22,192 nt of DNA from DASXMX01 sp036794395 (GTDB taxonomy: Bacteria > Planctomycetota > Phycisphaerae > Tepidisphaerales > Tepidisphaeraceae): contig DAIRGS010000105.1 in NCBI GenBank assembly GCA_036794395.1, forward strand, positions 1 through 22,192, given 5' to 3'. The position numbers and the translations under genes are program-made. Within the stretch, counting starts at the first letter, position 1. Each line of letters begins with the position of its first letter. Positions 21,999 through 22,192 of this stretch are shown one piece after another. Under the pieces are notes generated by a model. It did not search any database, was not told the DNA's origin, and was given only the letters and a program-made list of their open reading frames with translations.

Positions 21999-22192
21999 AT
22001 GCCTGACGCGACCATGATTCAATGTCCCCATTGCGGCCAGGCATACTTCGTGCAGCCGCACCAGTGGGCGCAATACCAAGGGCAAACCATCAGCTGCACC
22101 CGCTGCGGCAAGGCATTCAATGTCATTGCGCCCCAGCTAATGCCCCCGCAAATGCCCCCCAATCTGGCCACGAACCCCCCAGGTATTTACGC
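21999..22192 (+). CDS. Zinc-ribbon (MJ0042-type) protein, 5' part only
   Basis: The reading frame opens at ATG 21999 (a second ATG at 22014 is equally possible) and runs off the window without a stop after 64 codons. It begins MPDATMIQCPHCGQAYFV and then SCTRCGKAFNV, giving two CxxC pairs (Cys9/Cys12 and Cys33/Cys36) that fit the MJ0042 zinc-ribbon seen at the N-terminus of many planctomycete proteins. A proline-rich linker starts next (APQLMPPQMPPN). In such proteins the ribbon is often followed by membrane segments, which are outside this window. Function unknown. Confidence 0.75.
   Translation, partial: MPDATMIQCPHCGQAYFVQPHQWAQYQGQTISCTRCGKAFNVIAPQLMPPQMPPNLATNPPGIY

Overview
The window looks like chromosomal DNA of a GC-rich Planctomycetota bacterium, probably class Phycisphaerae (inference). 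Three things point there. A secreted protein begins with a VERLEARRLLSG sequence, a variant of the planctomycete LEPR-XLL N-terminal motif. A partial zinc-ribbon protein of the MJ0042 type lies at the right edge. The intergenic gaps are packed with palindromic repeat 'words' that I associate with these genomes. Shine-Dalgarno sites are mostly weak or absent. No rRNA, tRNA, CRISPR array or transposase was seen.

Layout. 1-1365: a membrane-anchored Cys-based phosphatase followed by two overlapping small unknown genes. 1566-2921: nuoF, without other complex I genes beside it. 2946-4526: a small defence/stress cluster, with an Mrr-type restriction endonuclease and, on the minus strand, a DUF433 antitoxin/DUF5615 PIN-like toxin pair. 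4747-8324: an outer-membrane phospholipase A, a small zinc-ribbon protein (minus) and a secreted BNR/sialidase-fold protein. 8524-9003 (minus): a tandem ACT-domain protein. 9419-14440 (minus): three consecutive HDOD-GGDEF paralogues. 14655-17567: a PurS-PurL fusion for purine synthesis. 17628-18473: a DUF559 nuclease and a small antitoxin-like protein. 18537-20348 (minus): an ABC-F ATPase of the Uup type. 20545-21942: dihydrolipoyl dehydrogenase. 21999 to the end: start of a zinc-ribbon protein.

How it fits together. Most genes are solitary housekeeping or signalling genes rather than one operon. The main functional block is the HDOD-GGDEF trio. Two members keep the GGEE diguanylate-cyclase site and an RxxD inhibitory site; the third has lost both, suggesting duplication followed by specialisation.

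The second theme is repeats. At least nine families of short inverted or tandem repeats fill nearly every gap. One copy sits in frame inside purL (16485-16511). Another encodes the C-terminus of the DUF559 nuclease, and a similar copy in opposite orientation lies on that gene's other side. An inverted duplication with two 106-base arms separates two of the HDOD-GGDEF genes. The repeat-nuclease arrangement is the best candidate here for an undescribed mobile system; that is inference.
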